This document shows, piece after piece, positions 11,794 through 22,235 of a stretch of DNA of 64,000 nucleotides. This stretch comes from Neonectria sp. B-13 (lineage: Eukaryota; Ascomycota; Sordariomycetes; Hypocreales; Nectriaceae): positions 62,001 through 126,000 of the forward strand of contig NOKP01000048.1 in NCBI GenBank assembly GCA_002682825.1, in the 5' to 3' direction. The stretch's first letter is position 1, and each line of letters starts with the position of its first letter. The position numbers and the translations under genes were made by a program. The notes under the pieces were generated by a model, which was not told the origin of the DNA, made no database searches, and was given only the letters and a program-made list of their open reading frames with translations.

Positions 11794-13429
11794 TTAGGCC
11801 TTGGAAGCCGCACGCGATGCGCGGGACATCTTCATATCCTTCTGCATCTCCCTCGCCCTCTGGACACCAAAACCGTGCTGGAAAACCTCTCGAATATCTT
11901 CAAGAGTCATGCCCTTAACCTCGGGGTAGCAGAAGTAGATGCAGACGTAGCCGGCCATGCAGATCCCAGCGTAGAAGCCAAATGTGCCTGAGGGAGTCAT
12001 GTTCTCCATCTGGGTGAGGAAAGTGGATGATACGATGATGTTGGATCCCCAGCAGGTCATGGTGAGCATCATAGTACCCATGGCTCTGACCTCCATGGGG
12101 AAGAACTCAGAAGATAGCCAGGCGGTGTTTCCGATACCAGATGAGTAGAAGCCGACGAAGACGACCATGCTGATGAGAACGACAATGGCAGCCCAGCCAA
12201 CCTTAGCGTCATCGGCCAGGGTGAGGTCCTTATTGATGGGAATCCAGTGGAAGCAGACGGCGGCGAGAACCAGGGCCAAGCTCATAAACTGCACAGTGCA
12301 GAGTAAGATTCTGCGGCGCCCAGCACGGTCGACGAGCAGGAGGTTGACGAAGGTGAAGAGGAAGTTGGTTCCAGCGATGACGGTCCCGACAGCCACGGGG
12401 TTGGAAAAGCCGACAAGAGAGAACAGGACGGGAGAATAGTACATCAGCGCGTTGAAACCAGTGAGTTGGGAGATCGCCATCAGACCACAAGCTGCAACAA
12501 GAGCTCGGAAGTTGGCGGGGATAACATAGAGCTGCTTGAAAATCCACCAGCCAGACTTGCCAGCGTTCAGAGCCTTGGACTGCTCCACGTGGTGGGTGAT
12601 GTGCTTGACCTTGTTCTGGACCTGCTCCTCGGTGCCGTTGGGAAAGATTCTTCGAATGACATCGGCCGCCTCTTCCATCTTGCCGTGGTAGACGAGCTGT
12701 CGGGGGGACTCGGGGCAGAAGGGGAGGAGACATCCGAGGAGGATGGCAGGCAGAGCGCCGCCGCCGACCATGTATCGCCAGCCACCGGTAACGTGAGCAA
12801 AGCCAGCTCCGATGCCGTAGCTGATGAGCTGGCCACCAGTGATGGACATATTGTCGAGACCGATCATACGGCCACGATATTTAGCAGGGGAGACTTCGGC
12901 GATGTACCTATCACACGTTAGGGCCAATGGTCACGAGAAAATAGAAGCAAGATACTCACAAGGGAATAATCATGGCGGCGGATCCGACACCGAAGCCCAC
13001 AACGAGACGGCCGACAGTCATCTGGGCGAGAGTGAAGGAAGCAGCTTGGATGATAGCGCCGAGGGTGAAGAGAACGCAGCCAACATAGATGGCAACCTTT
13101 CGGCCGTATCGATCCGCAGTGGCACCAGCAAAGATGGCACCGATGAAAGCACCGCCAGAGGTGATGGAAGTGATGAGCTCGCGCTCATTGGAAGGCAGGT
13201 GGTGACCAAGGTCGTCGTTGATGTAAACGAGAACAGCGCTGATAATGCCAGTGTCGTAGCCGAAGAGCATGCCACCGATAGCGGCGGTGATGGAGACAAG
13301 CCAAGAGAACTTGCCAGTTCTGGTGAGCTCGATGGAGTCGAGTTCTTCCAGGTCGATTTCCTGGGTGGAGCCCACAGGAGAGGTATTCTCCAGGTGCTTG
13401 ATGTCGTCCTTGAAGTCTTCTTTCGCCAT
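11794..13429 (-). CDS. MFS sugar-porter, myo-inositol transporter-like, 2 exons, 527 aa
   Basis: A proton-coupled importer of the sugar-porter family, most like fungal myo-inositol transporters (Itr type), expected in the plasma membrane. Exons on the minus strand: 13429-12960 and 12907-11794, with a 52-bp intron. Twelve hydrophobic helices are visible. Family motifs in order: GGMLFGYDTGIISA in helix 1, DRYGRK in the loop after helix 2, GRLVVGFGVG, AEVSPAKYRGR, PESPRQLV before the central loop, DRAGRR after helix 8, and SSEFFPMEVRAMG near helix 10. The charged N-terminal tail of about 45 residues and the KGMTLEDIREVF tail are cytosolic. The ATG at 13429 is the first in frame. It lies upstream of, and is co-directional with, an inositol dehydrogenase-like gene and is divergent from a Zn2Cys6 regulator. 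A hexose or polyol substrate is the alternative. Confidence 0.9.
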
Positions 13430-14539
13430 CTTGTCGGCTTGGAGGGTCAAGGAGGTATTGGGGTGAAAGGAGTCTGCCCTTGGTAGGCGTGGAGGCTGCA
13501 GTTGGAGTGCAGGAACGGGTGGAGGATGGAAGTGAAGAGATGGAGCTGTGAGAAGCAGAAGGATGCTGGTGGAGAGGAAGTCTTGGATTGACGGTCCAAG
13601 GTGGTCCTTATAAGTTTATCGAGGGTTGCAGCACGTCCCCTCTCGACAAGATGAGCTGAGAGGGCGACTGATGGGGGATGGGGAAGTCGAACGAGGAGTA
13701 TCAGGTTCTAGCAGAGCACGGGCGGTTTGGCATTGAGCTGGTAGAATGGAAGCAGGCGGTGCAAGTATTGGAGACAAGAGCGTGTGGTGGAAGAGGGGAA
13801 CCCAGGCTGGAGATGGAAGCCATCTCGGGCCAAACGAAGCAAGACTACCTGTGCGCTGAGGGGAAGCCGCCCGAGCGAGCATTGTGTGGCCGTTCCCATT
13901 TCTGCTAGGCCGTCTGGCGACGCCATTACTCGTGCAGTCGTGCTGCTACTCCAATCCCAAGCGTGGTGTGACGAAAGCTAAACTCCCAACCATCAAGCTG
14001 AAGGCAGCGCTGACACGGCAATTGAGGGCAACTGGCGAGCGGTGATTGGCCCAGGGAAAGGTCCAGACCCCCTTTTGTCGCCCGCATCGTCCCCCGGAAG
14101 GCCCCCCAACTTCCAAGCGCCTCCCCCAGATGCTTGGCCAGGACCACTAAACACGCTTCTTCCCCGGCTGGAGAGCCCCATGGGGAAGCGGAGATTCGGT
14201 GGAGAGCCCGCTAGAGACAACTAGCCCCCAGCGGGCTGTGGGGTCCCCGTTTCCAGGGCTCTCCGGGGTTCTCTCCAGCTGCGGGGTTAGCACACCTTCC
14301 CAAACTGACTTGAAGAGGCAATTCCCCCATCTGGCCGCTTTCCATTTCTTCCCTCCCCCGACATCATCATCACCATCCTCCTCGCCCCCAGTTCAGTCCT
14401 CCAACTCTGGGGCCAGCCGTCCGTCTCCAGTCTCCGGTCTCCAGTTTGCAGCCTCACCGCGCGTGCCCCGGTCCTTGTTCCCCGGTACTACATGGCATGA
14501 CGCCTTTCTGAAGCCCCTTGCCTTGTCTTGCCTTGCACC
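13430..14539. other. Divergent promoter region between transporter and Zn2Cys6 regulator
   Basis: A 1.1-kb region shared by two divergent genes, the arrangement expected when a regulator controls the adjacent pathway gene. Several CGG/CCG triplets occur, the half-sites of Zn2Cys6 proteins, but I cannot single out a significant paired site by eye. A C/T-rich stretch at about 14340-14470 probably forms the regulator's core promoter or leader. Confidence 0.4.
13607..13614 (-). promoter_or_regulatory. TATA-like box of the inositol transporter-like gene
   Basis: The palindromic CTTATAAG lies about 180 bp upstream of the transporter ATG at 13429. It is similar in sequence and position to the element before the dehydrogenase gene. 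Confidence 0.4.
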
Positions 14540-16984
14540 ATGCAGGCCACCACCTCGACGCCGAAGCCGTTAAATCCCTGTCAAGTAGGCCCACTCCCTT
14601 GATCTTGCCCGTTCCGGGTTGATGGAATGCTGTTCTGATGACTTCTCTTGGCCGCCGCAGGTTTGCAAGCAGAGGTAAGTTCTACTTCCAGCTCGCTGAT
14701 CAAGGCAATCTTTCCCGTTGGCTATTTGCTCCTTGAAGATATCCTGTCTGACTTCGATGCCCTTGTAGGCATTTGAAATGTGAGCGCCTTTGCCTAGCTT
14801 CCCAATCGGAGTCGCCTTGGCAGCTACTGCCAGACTGCTCTCGTGTCGTATCGTTCTGGCTTGCTGACTCGGTGTGAGACAGGCGATATCAACCGCCCTG
14901 CATGCTCAAATTGCCGTAAGAGCGACTCAGAGTGTGTCCGTGGCTATAGCGTGCGGTTCCGCCATGGGCTGAATCCGAGGTTGGTCATTGCTCCAAGCCC
15001 TCATGTCATTGGATGTCTACAGTTGCCTTAACCACTCTATAGTATTCGGTCTGGAAGGGTTCTGGAGGCAGCCAAACGTGACTACCAATTCGCACATGAC
15101 CAGCCCTGGGTCAAGACCAACCGGGCCTTGAGCTTCGTTGATGAGACGCCAGACGTAATCAATACCCACGACGACAGCACTGGAACTAACAACTTCAACG
15201 CTGTCGATAACTTTAGTCTACCCCCTAACCTTGAAGCAGTGAGCCATAGCTCACCTCCACGACAGCCTTCCCCATCCCCTCTCCATGAGAAACCATCTTC
15301 TGAGCCCGGCAGAAGAAACCTGGAAACATCCTCGCCTCCGGCTGGGGACAGTGGCCACCCCCACAAGAAACGCGCTCTTAGTCACTCCGCCGTTGCATCT
15401 TGGAGCGCAACCCTTCGATCGGATGCCAGTCAGGGTTGTACTCCAAGCCGGGGTTCCCAGAGTATTCCGGAAGAAGGCGATGTTTTCAATAGCTACACAG
15501 AATCACCACTTTCCGGCCGCAACTTCCCTTTTATTTTCCAGAGCGATCCCACCATTTCCGGGCTAGACAGTCCGCAACCAGCAAAGCACTCGCCCCTCGG
15601 AGATTGTGTCGCTGATGCTATATCTGGCATCTACCTCGAAACTCCAAGATGGCCTCTTGAAGACCCGATAGAGGCCATGCTGTTTCAAACTTTCGTCGAT
15701 AATTTAGCCCCCCTTTTTGATCTATGCGACAGCGATCGACACTTCGCCACAGTTGTCCCACGCCGAGCAGTCATGTGTCCGCCACTAATGAATGCCGTCC
15801 TCGCTGCTTCGGCAAAGCGTTTGAGTAGGATTAGTGACTTCGATGCCTTAGTAGGAGATCGATATCACCAAAAGTGTCTCGACGTCCTAATCCCGGCGCT
15901 CTCCAGTTCCGCCGCCATCATGGACGAGAATCTCCTGACCGCTATTGTTATCCTCCGATACATGGAAGAGCTCGATGTTCCGATCATGTCCTCTGCTGCA
16001 TCGTCCGAGTCGCATCTCATGGGCACACGGGTCTTCATTGCGGCACAAGACAAGTTGAGCGAATTCGCCAGTCTGCGCAGAGCTGCGTTCTGGGTTGCTC
16101 TTCGACAAGAGATACACATGGCTTTCATCCAAGCTCGCCCTGTCCACCCCAACTTCGACCTGGAAAGCATTTCTCGACTCGTTGTACCAGATGAGAATGG
16201 CTGCAGTTTCGCAAATTTAACCATTCTCCACTGTGCTGCTTGTCTGCGTTACTGCTACGGCGCCGAGGAACATAGCACCAATACTTGGGAAAAGTTGCGA
16301 GCGTCTCAAGACCGTTGGTGGGTTGAAAGACCGTGGTTCTTCCATCCCATGTACATCAACGAGCAGAGCACTGGTGTATTCCCACAGGTCACCTATCTCA
16401 ATGATGCAGTTGTTACTGGGGTTCTGCACTACTACCTTGTCCAAGTCTTGCTTGCCGCCCATAATCCTAAAGCTCCAAGGTTAGGACCTGGACAGGCAAT
16501 TGCATTCAGAGCTACGAACGAGGAAATTAAGAAGAACGTCCGCATGGTCTGTGGAGTTGCTGAGGTAAAAGCCCCTCATCATACTACAGAAGCTACCCAC
16601 GCTAATATGTATCTTATCGCAGTCAAATCCTCGTACTATAACATCTTACGCGTATGTTACGAACATGTTCACAGTGGTTCAACCTGTTATTAACTCTATG
16701 GTTTAGATACGTATGCCTCGCAATAACCATGGCTGGTGATCGTTTCACGGACCCGCAAGAACAAGCAGCACTCTACAACATCCTTGTGAAAATTGACACA
16801 CAATATGCCTGGCCAACTGGTTCCACGTAAGTTGAGACTGAACTCGTCAGGCACGTAGAATCGCGTAGCTAATTATCGCAGTCAAGAGTATTTGAAGGGA
16901 GCATGGGGGTGGTCGGAATCTCCACCCAATCCGTCGATGTCCATCTCACGAATGCTAAACAGCAGCACGCAGGCGGTTCAATAG
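14540..16984 (+). CDS. Zn(II)2Cys6 fungal transcription factor, 8 exons, 646 aa
   Basis: A fungal binuclear-zinc-cluster regulator acting in the nucleus. Exons: 14540-14584, 14661-14674, 14769-14779, 14883-14979, 15043-16564, 16623-16651, 16707-16826, 16882-16984 (1,941 nt, one open frame). The zinc cluster appears only after splicing four exons, two of them microexons of 14 and 11 nt. Its cysteines fall at residues 14, 17, 24, 31, 34 and 41, exactly C-x2-C-x6-C-x6-C-x2-C-x6-C. A variable Ser/Pro-rich linker runs from about 80 to 210. A helical middle region follows, with the C-terminal segment YVCLAITMAGDRFTDP (about residues 570-586) typical of the fungal transcription-factor domain. It is divergent from the inositol transporter and convergent with the CYP53-like gene. 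Control of one of these is inference from position. The last three junctions are less certain than the first four. Confidence 0.85.
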
Positions 16985-17535
16985 TACAAGGCTCTTTGAA
17001 TAATTAAATTAACGTTAAGACGAGTATGGGGAAATTTCATTAGTGTCGTGAGTTCGGGGTAGGCGTCATAGAACCTTTTTCAAGGGCTGAGTTTAGGAGG
17101 TAGGGTGGGCGGTGATCAATTGTTCCAGATCTAAGAGACTTGCTTGTCTTGGTGTTGCGGTATCTTTCTGATTTTGGTGACATACTAGGTGGGATTTTCT
17201 CTGGAAGTAATACACAACCTAGTAAACCATCTAGTACTATGGAAACCATCCTTTACCTGCTACTTAAGTTCAATGATCCGTTATGTGCACTACTTGACAA
17301 GACCTCAACTTCACTTCTACCAAATTCATGAAGGGCCAAATGTTGAAAGTCTCAAATACCAATTGAAAAATTTCTATATACTGCCAGCACTTGGCATTCT
17401 CATGTCATCCTGAATCTCCATCATACCAGTATTCTCAGGTTTAGATAACATTGGTTGGCTCAATAAACATGTCATAATTTCTCTTGCTTCTTCCTCCACT
17501 CAATACCCACAAAGTCTTTCTTCTCGAACTTTCCA
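16985..17535. other. Convergent intergenic region (regulator and P450 3' ends)
   Basis: A 551-bp AT-richer gap holding the 3' untranslated regions of two convergent genes. Nothing else is seen. Confidence 0.5.
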
Positions 17536-19116
17536 TCACTCCTTTTCATTGAACTCGGAAACACCAAGGTCCCGTCGCCAAAGCTTCAGGGGCATAGGGC
17601 CGGGCGCAAGGTTCATCGCCTCACGCCTCTCAGGCTCCCACTCCGGATAGGGGAGAGCGAACTCATAGCGGTGCACAACGCTGGCCAGTAGGACAGTCTG
17701 CTCCAGGTAGCTGATGTTGCGCCCGATGCAGCCGCGGGCGCCTGCACTGAAGCTAAGGAAGTACGGCTGGAGGTCCTTGCCCTTCTCGCCGAGCCAACGC
17801 TCAGGGAGGTAGGATTCCGGATCCGGGAAGATCTTGGTGTCTCGGTGGGCAACGTAGGCAGAGATGGAGACGGTGGTGTCGCCGGGGATGAAGTCGCCGA
17901 GGATGTTGGAACCCTCCGGTGGGGTGCGACGAGGGAGGCCGAAGGTGGTGGGAGGGGTGATTCGCAGAGACTCGTCTAGACAAGCACGTAGGTAGGGCAG
18001 ATGCTTGACCTTGTCATAAGGGGCGACGACCTCGTCAGTATCAAGAACCGAGTCGACCTCCTCGCGGGCCTTGGCCAGGCAGTCGGGGTTCTTGAGCAGC
18101 CAAAAGACAACGTTGTTCATGGCAATAGCAGTGGTGTCAGAACCAGCATTCATCATAATGGAAACCTCGGCGATGACCTCTCCCCACTCAACTCCAGAGT
18201 CGTTGGCATCGTTGTGGTCCATGATGGCTTGGAAGAAGTCAGGGAGTTTCTCGCCAGCCTCGTACCGCTTGAGTCGCTGGGTGGCTCGGTGGTAGACAAT
18301 GTCGTTCCAGCCCTCGTTGAGCTTAAACCACTTCCGGAAGTCCGGGGAAATCAACTTGGAGAGTTCGACGCTGAAGTTGTACCACTTCTCAGACCAGGCA
18401 AGGATGGATTGGGCACGGGCAGTAGCATGGAGACACTCGCGGTAGTTGACGTAGTGGATGGTGCCGTCCATGCGCTCGGCCTTGACAAGATCGTGGCCCT
18501 GGTCAAGGAAGCCCAGGCGTTCGCTGAGGCCGATGTCTGCGATGGCATCGAGCGTGAAGTAGTTGGTGAAGGCGCGGTAGTCAAACTTCAGGTCGGCAGA
18601 CTCGGGGCGGAAGCCCTTCTTCAGAGGAAGGGTGCAGGCGCGGTCGGCAGCCTTGATGAAACGCTCGGTCTTGTCGGCGACCTTGAACTCCCAGTTCTCG
18701 AGGTTCTTGAGAGCGTAGGCGGCGGAGAGGGCGCGGCGTTTGCGTTGGTGGTCGATCTTGTCTACGACATCGGCAAGATGGAAGTGGGTGCCAGCCAGAG
18801 TCTCGTAGAACTCGCCCTTGGTACACTTGGTACCGTGGCCGTAGATGTCCTTAATAGCATCTAGGGAACCGTAGGAGAGGGAGTTGGGGCCAGTGCGGAT
18901 GACGGGATGGGTCTTGTGCATCTCATAGAGAGTCTTTGACCTGAATCCCTTGGCAGCCTCGCCCATGAAGGACAGGTTGGTGATGCCGGCCAAGGGGTGA
19001 AAGCTAGGGTATTTTCGAAGACCTTTGGCATCGCGAAGGTAGACCAATACAGGATAGAGGATAAAGTAGCCAATGAGGGCTGTGGCCGCCACGGCAGCAA
19101 CAATTATTGCGTACAT
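17536..19116 (-). CDS. Cytochrome P450, CYP53-like (benzoate 4-hydroxylase type), intronless, 526 aa
   Basis: Predicted microsomal monooxygenase. CYP53 enzymes para-hydroxylate benzoate, feeding the beta-ketoadipate pathway and detoxifying benzoic acids. A hydrophobic anchor spans about residues 3-27. The I-helix oxygen-activation motif AGSDTT is at 324-329, the K-helix ESLR at 382-385, the PERW segment at about 438-441, and the heme loop FSAGARGCIG with Cys463 as ligand. The length and the RGCIGRNISYLEQ run fit CYP53A. No intron is needed. The ATG at 19116 directly precedes the anchor. It is head-to-head with an NADPH-P450 reductase across a 934-bp shared promoter, strongly suggesting the two work together. 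Assignment to CYP53 is from memory of the family; a related aromatic-acid P450 is the alternative. Confidence 0.9.
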   Translation of the reverse strand: MYAIIVAAVAATALIGYFILYPVLVYLRDAKGLRKYPSFHPLAGITNLSFMGEAAKGFRSKTLYEMHKTHPVIRTGPNSLSYGSLDAIKDIYGHGTKCTKGEFYETLAGTHFHLADVVDKIDHQRKRRALSAAYALKNLENWEFKVADKTERFIKAADRACTLPLKKGFRPESADLKFDYRAFTNYFTLDAIADIGLSERLGFLDQGHDLVKAERMDGTIHYVNYRECLHATARAQSILAWSEKWYNFSVELSKLISPDFRKWFKLNEGWNDIVYHRATQRLKRYEAGEKLPDFFQAIMDHNDANDSGVEWGEVIAEVSIMMNAGSDTTAIAMNNVVFWLLKNPDCLAKAREEVDSVLDTDEVVAPYDKVKHLPYLRACLDESLRITPPTTFGLPRRTPPEGSNILGDFIPGDTTVSISAYVAHRDTKIFPDPESYLPERWLGEKGKDLQPYFLSFSAGARGCIGRNISYLEQTVLLASVVHRYEFALPYPEWEPERREAMNLAPGPMPLKLWRRDLGVSEFNEKE

Positions 19117-20050
19117 GTTGGGCAGACAGGTTGTGATGATGGAAGGTTTCTGATGATGGGAAAGAGAACTATGGCCGAGAGCGTCTTAATTATATGCCCT
19201 GGCCTCGGAGGTTTTCAGTCGAGGGGAATTGAGCAAACGAAGAATTGCGGGAGAAAACAACTGGCGCCGTGGAGGGGCCACGACTCTGGCATCAGCTGCC
19301 AGTAACATGGCGACCATTAAAAGTCCCATTTGGGAAGACGAGTAGAGTTCCCAAAAACAGAGTCACGATCGCATTGGGCAAGTATCCAAAGCAACGCAAC
19401 CGCTAGTTGGAAGAAGAGGGTTGTCACTTGTCAGCTGGCTTGACGATGTGGCAGCCACGGCAGAAGAAGCAAAAGGCAAAGCAGCCAAAAGCCGATGAGG
19501 GGAATCGTCATCAAGGCGTTTGGGAAACCTGCCTCCTCCACCTTCGTCCCAATCCCCCGCGTTTCCCCGCAGATCCTTCACGTTAGTTCATGTTGGCTCG
19601 TCCCAAGACCGAGACACGTTGGGCTGCGACCTGTCTCGTTTGGGGAATTTCCCTTTTCAGACGCCCATATTGGGCAATATCCCTTTATGGATGGTCCAAG
19701 GGGGCAAGTGCATCCGATCTGCTAATCCCTAGCCCATGTAATCCATGGGGATAGCCGAGAGGCGCATTTGATCTGTCGGAAATCTAGATTGTCCACAGCC
19801 AACGCAGTTCGGCTGACTTGGCTTGCGCAAGAGTCGCGGCAGACGGAGGACCTTTCCATCTTCGGATCCGGCCTTTTCCCCGTGGGGGGTTTTCCGGCAT
19901 CGCGATTAAGAGATAGACTTGAACTAGACTGCGTGCCGAAGAAGATGAAATATCAAGGCTCCCAAGACCCGTCTCTGGATTCTGCTCAAGCCAGACCTCA
20001 GCAGATAGCCCAACTTCCTTTGCGGTACTGAACCCGCCTTCTTTGCAACC
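19117..20050. promoter_or_regulatory. Bidirectional promoter between CYP53-like and P450 reductase genes
   Basis: The only sequence between two divergent start codons. On the minus strand an ATATAATTA element lies at 19187-19195, about 75 bp upstream of the P450 ATG. No clear TATA element precedes the reductase ATG. Shared regulation by an aromatic-acid signal is inference. Confidence 0.5.
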
Positions 20051-22235
20051 ATGGCCACCGTTTTCACCGCAGATGCCGTCTCCAAGCTGTCACAGCTGGG
20101 ACCTCCCCAAACAGCCGCCGATGTCGTTGCCCTCGCTGCCGTCGGCGTTGCCTCTGCCGCCTACATGCTGAATGGCATTGCTTGGAACAGACCCGATCCC
20201 TTTGAACATATCTATTATCAGCGCATGGAAGTTAGAGGCGGTGCTGGAGCTGGCGCTAAGGCAACTCGCAACATTGCGCAAAAGCTCGAGGAGTCTGTAA
20301 GTCTTGCACATCAAACTTGTCGAACTTTTACAAGCCACCATGCTAACATTCCATCACCAGGGCAAAGATGTTGTCATTTTCTGGGGTTCACAATCCGGCA
20401 CGTCAGAAATGCTTGCGAGTCGACTAGCCAAAGAATGCCACCTCCGTTTTGGCCTACAGACACTCTCTGCAGATCTGTGCGACTACGACTCCGAGTCCAT
20501 CGCACTCATCCCCCAGACCAAGCTTGCCATTTTTATCATCTCCACTTATGGCGAGGGCGACCCAAGTGACAACACTGCTGGGTTATGGGAATGGCTTCAC
20601 AAGCGTCCCTTTGACATCAAGCTTCCCCATCTGCGCTACATGGCCTTCGGCCTAGGCAACACCAGCTACAGATACTACAACCGGGTCATTGACGTCGTGA
20701 CTGGTGCACTCGACGAGGCGGGCGCTCAGCGACTGATGCCTGTTGGCAAGGCCAATGATGCAAACGGTGGTACCGAGGAGGATTTTCTAGCCTGGAAAGA
20801 CGATCTCTTCGACGTCTTTCTGGGACAGCTCGGCTTCAAGGAGCAAGATATTCCCTACACTCCCAGCATCAACCTTGTCGAGGACGAGTCTCTCACGCTC
20901 ATTGATCTCAACCTTGGCGAGCCAGTTGAGCATCGCAACGGCCCAGCCAGGGTCGTTAAAGCGTACTCACCTATCCGGCCGTTGACTGTGCAGAGTTCGG
21001 AGGAGCTCTATACTTCCCCTGACCGGAACTGCCTTCACATGGAACTCGACATCACCAACCATGCAGAGCTCCGTTACGGAACTGGCGATCATTTAGCGGT
21101 TTACCCTATTAACCCAGACCACGAGGTACAACTTCTGTTGAGGGCCATCGGCCGTGAAGAGCGAGCTGAGAAGCCACTCTTGGTTCAGCCCTTGGAGGAG
21201 GGAGAGACCATCAAGATCCCAAGTCCTACCACACTCTCCGCCCTCTTCCGACACTACCTTGAAGTCAGTGCCCCGGTCTCTCGAGAGATTGTCGGACAAT
21301 TGGCTCGGTTTGCTCCCAATCAAGAAGCCGCGAAGCTGCTCGCATCGCTCGGCAAGGATAAGAACGGCTACGCTGCCTTCGTCACCAAAAACCACGTTAC
21401 CTTCGGCCGTCTTCTTTCACTGGTTGCTCCTGGAACTATCTGGAAAGACCTCCACTTGTCTTACATCGTTGAGACTCTTCCCACGATTCAGCCCCGCTAC
21501 TATTCCATCTCATCCTCCAGCGCCGTGTCCGCCCGCAAGATTGCCATCACCGTTGGTGTTGACAGCACGCCCCTCGCGGCCAACCCCTCCACCGAAATCC
21601 GTGGTGTGACGACCAACTACCTCTACTCCCTTTCCAATTCCCTCAACGGCACCACCAACCAATCGGCACAGCTGCCCAAATACGCCCTTTCCGGGCCTGG
21701 AGACTCCCTACAGGGCCACAAGGTCTATGGCTGCATCCGCCGGTCACAATTCAAGCTTCCCACCCTTGGTACCACTCCCCTGATCATGATCGGTGCTGGT
21801 ACTGGCATGGCCCCCTTCCGCGGTTTTATCATCGAGCGAGCTCGTCTCAAGGCGATTGGAAAGCCAGTCGGCCGCATGATTCTGTTCTTTGGATGTCGCC
21901 GCCCTGATGAAGACTACCTCTATCGCCAAGAACTAGCTGAGACTGCAGCTTGTTTGGACGGGCTTCTGGAGATCGTCCCTGCCTTTTCGAGGGCAGATAA
22001 TTCCCCCAAGGCCTACGTACAAGATCGCGTCGGAGAGATGAAGGATGGTGTCTGCGAGCTGCTTCAAAAGGGCGCCAACGTATACATTTGCGGTCGTGCG
22101 TCCATGGCCAGAGACGTTGGCAAGGTTGTGGAGGAGTCAATGAAGCAGCACAACAAATGGAGCGACGCTGAAGCTCGTAGCTGGGCCGAGTCCGCTAAGA
22201 AGGGTAACAAGTGGCTCGAGGATGTCTGGGGTTGA
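20051..22235 (+). CDS. NADPH-cytochrome P450 reductase, 2 exons, 706 aa
   Basis: Moves electrons from NADPH through FAD and FMN to microsomal P450s. Exons 20051-20296 and 20361-22235, with a 64-bp intron (donor GTAAGT, acceptor CCAG). The N-terminal membrane anchor is at about residues 24-44. The FMN (flavodoxin) domain shows GSQSGTSE at 91-98, then STYGEGDPSDNT, FGLGNTSYRYYN and GGTEEDFLAWKD. The FAD domain has RYYS at 461-464 and GVTTNYL. The NADPH domain has GAGTGMAPFRGF from 560 and the ending WLEDVWG with the penultimate Trp that stacks on FAD. All cofactor motifs are intact, so it should be active. It is divergent from the CYP53-like gene. Fungi often have several reductase genes, so this may be a pathway-dedicated paralog rather than the general one. 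Confidence 0.93.

Noticed and set aside
8931..22235. Secondary-metabolite biosynthetic cluster
   Set aside because: P450, GMC enzyme, MFS transporter and Zn2Cys6 factor are co-located, but there is no PKS, NRPS, terpene cyclase or DMATS core enzyme, and the P450 and transporter types fit primary catabolism.
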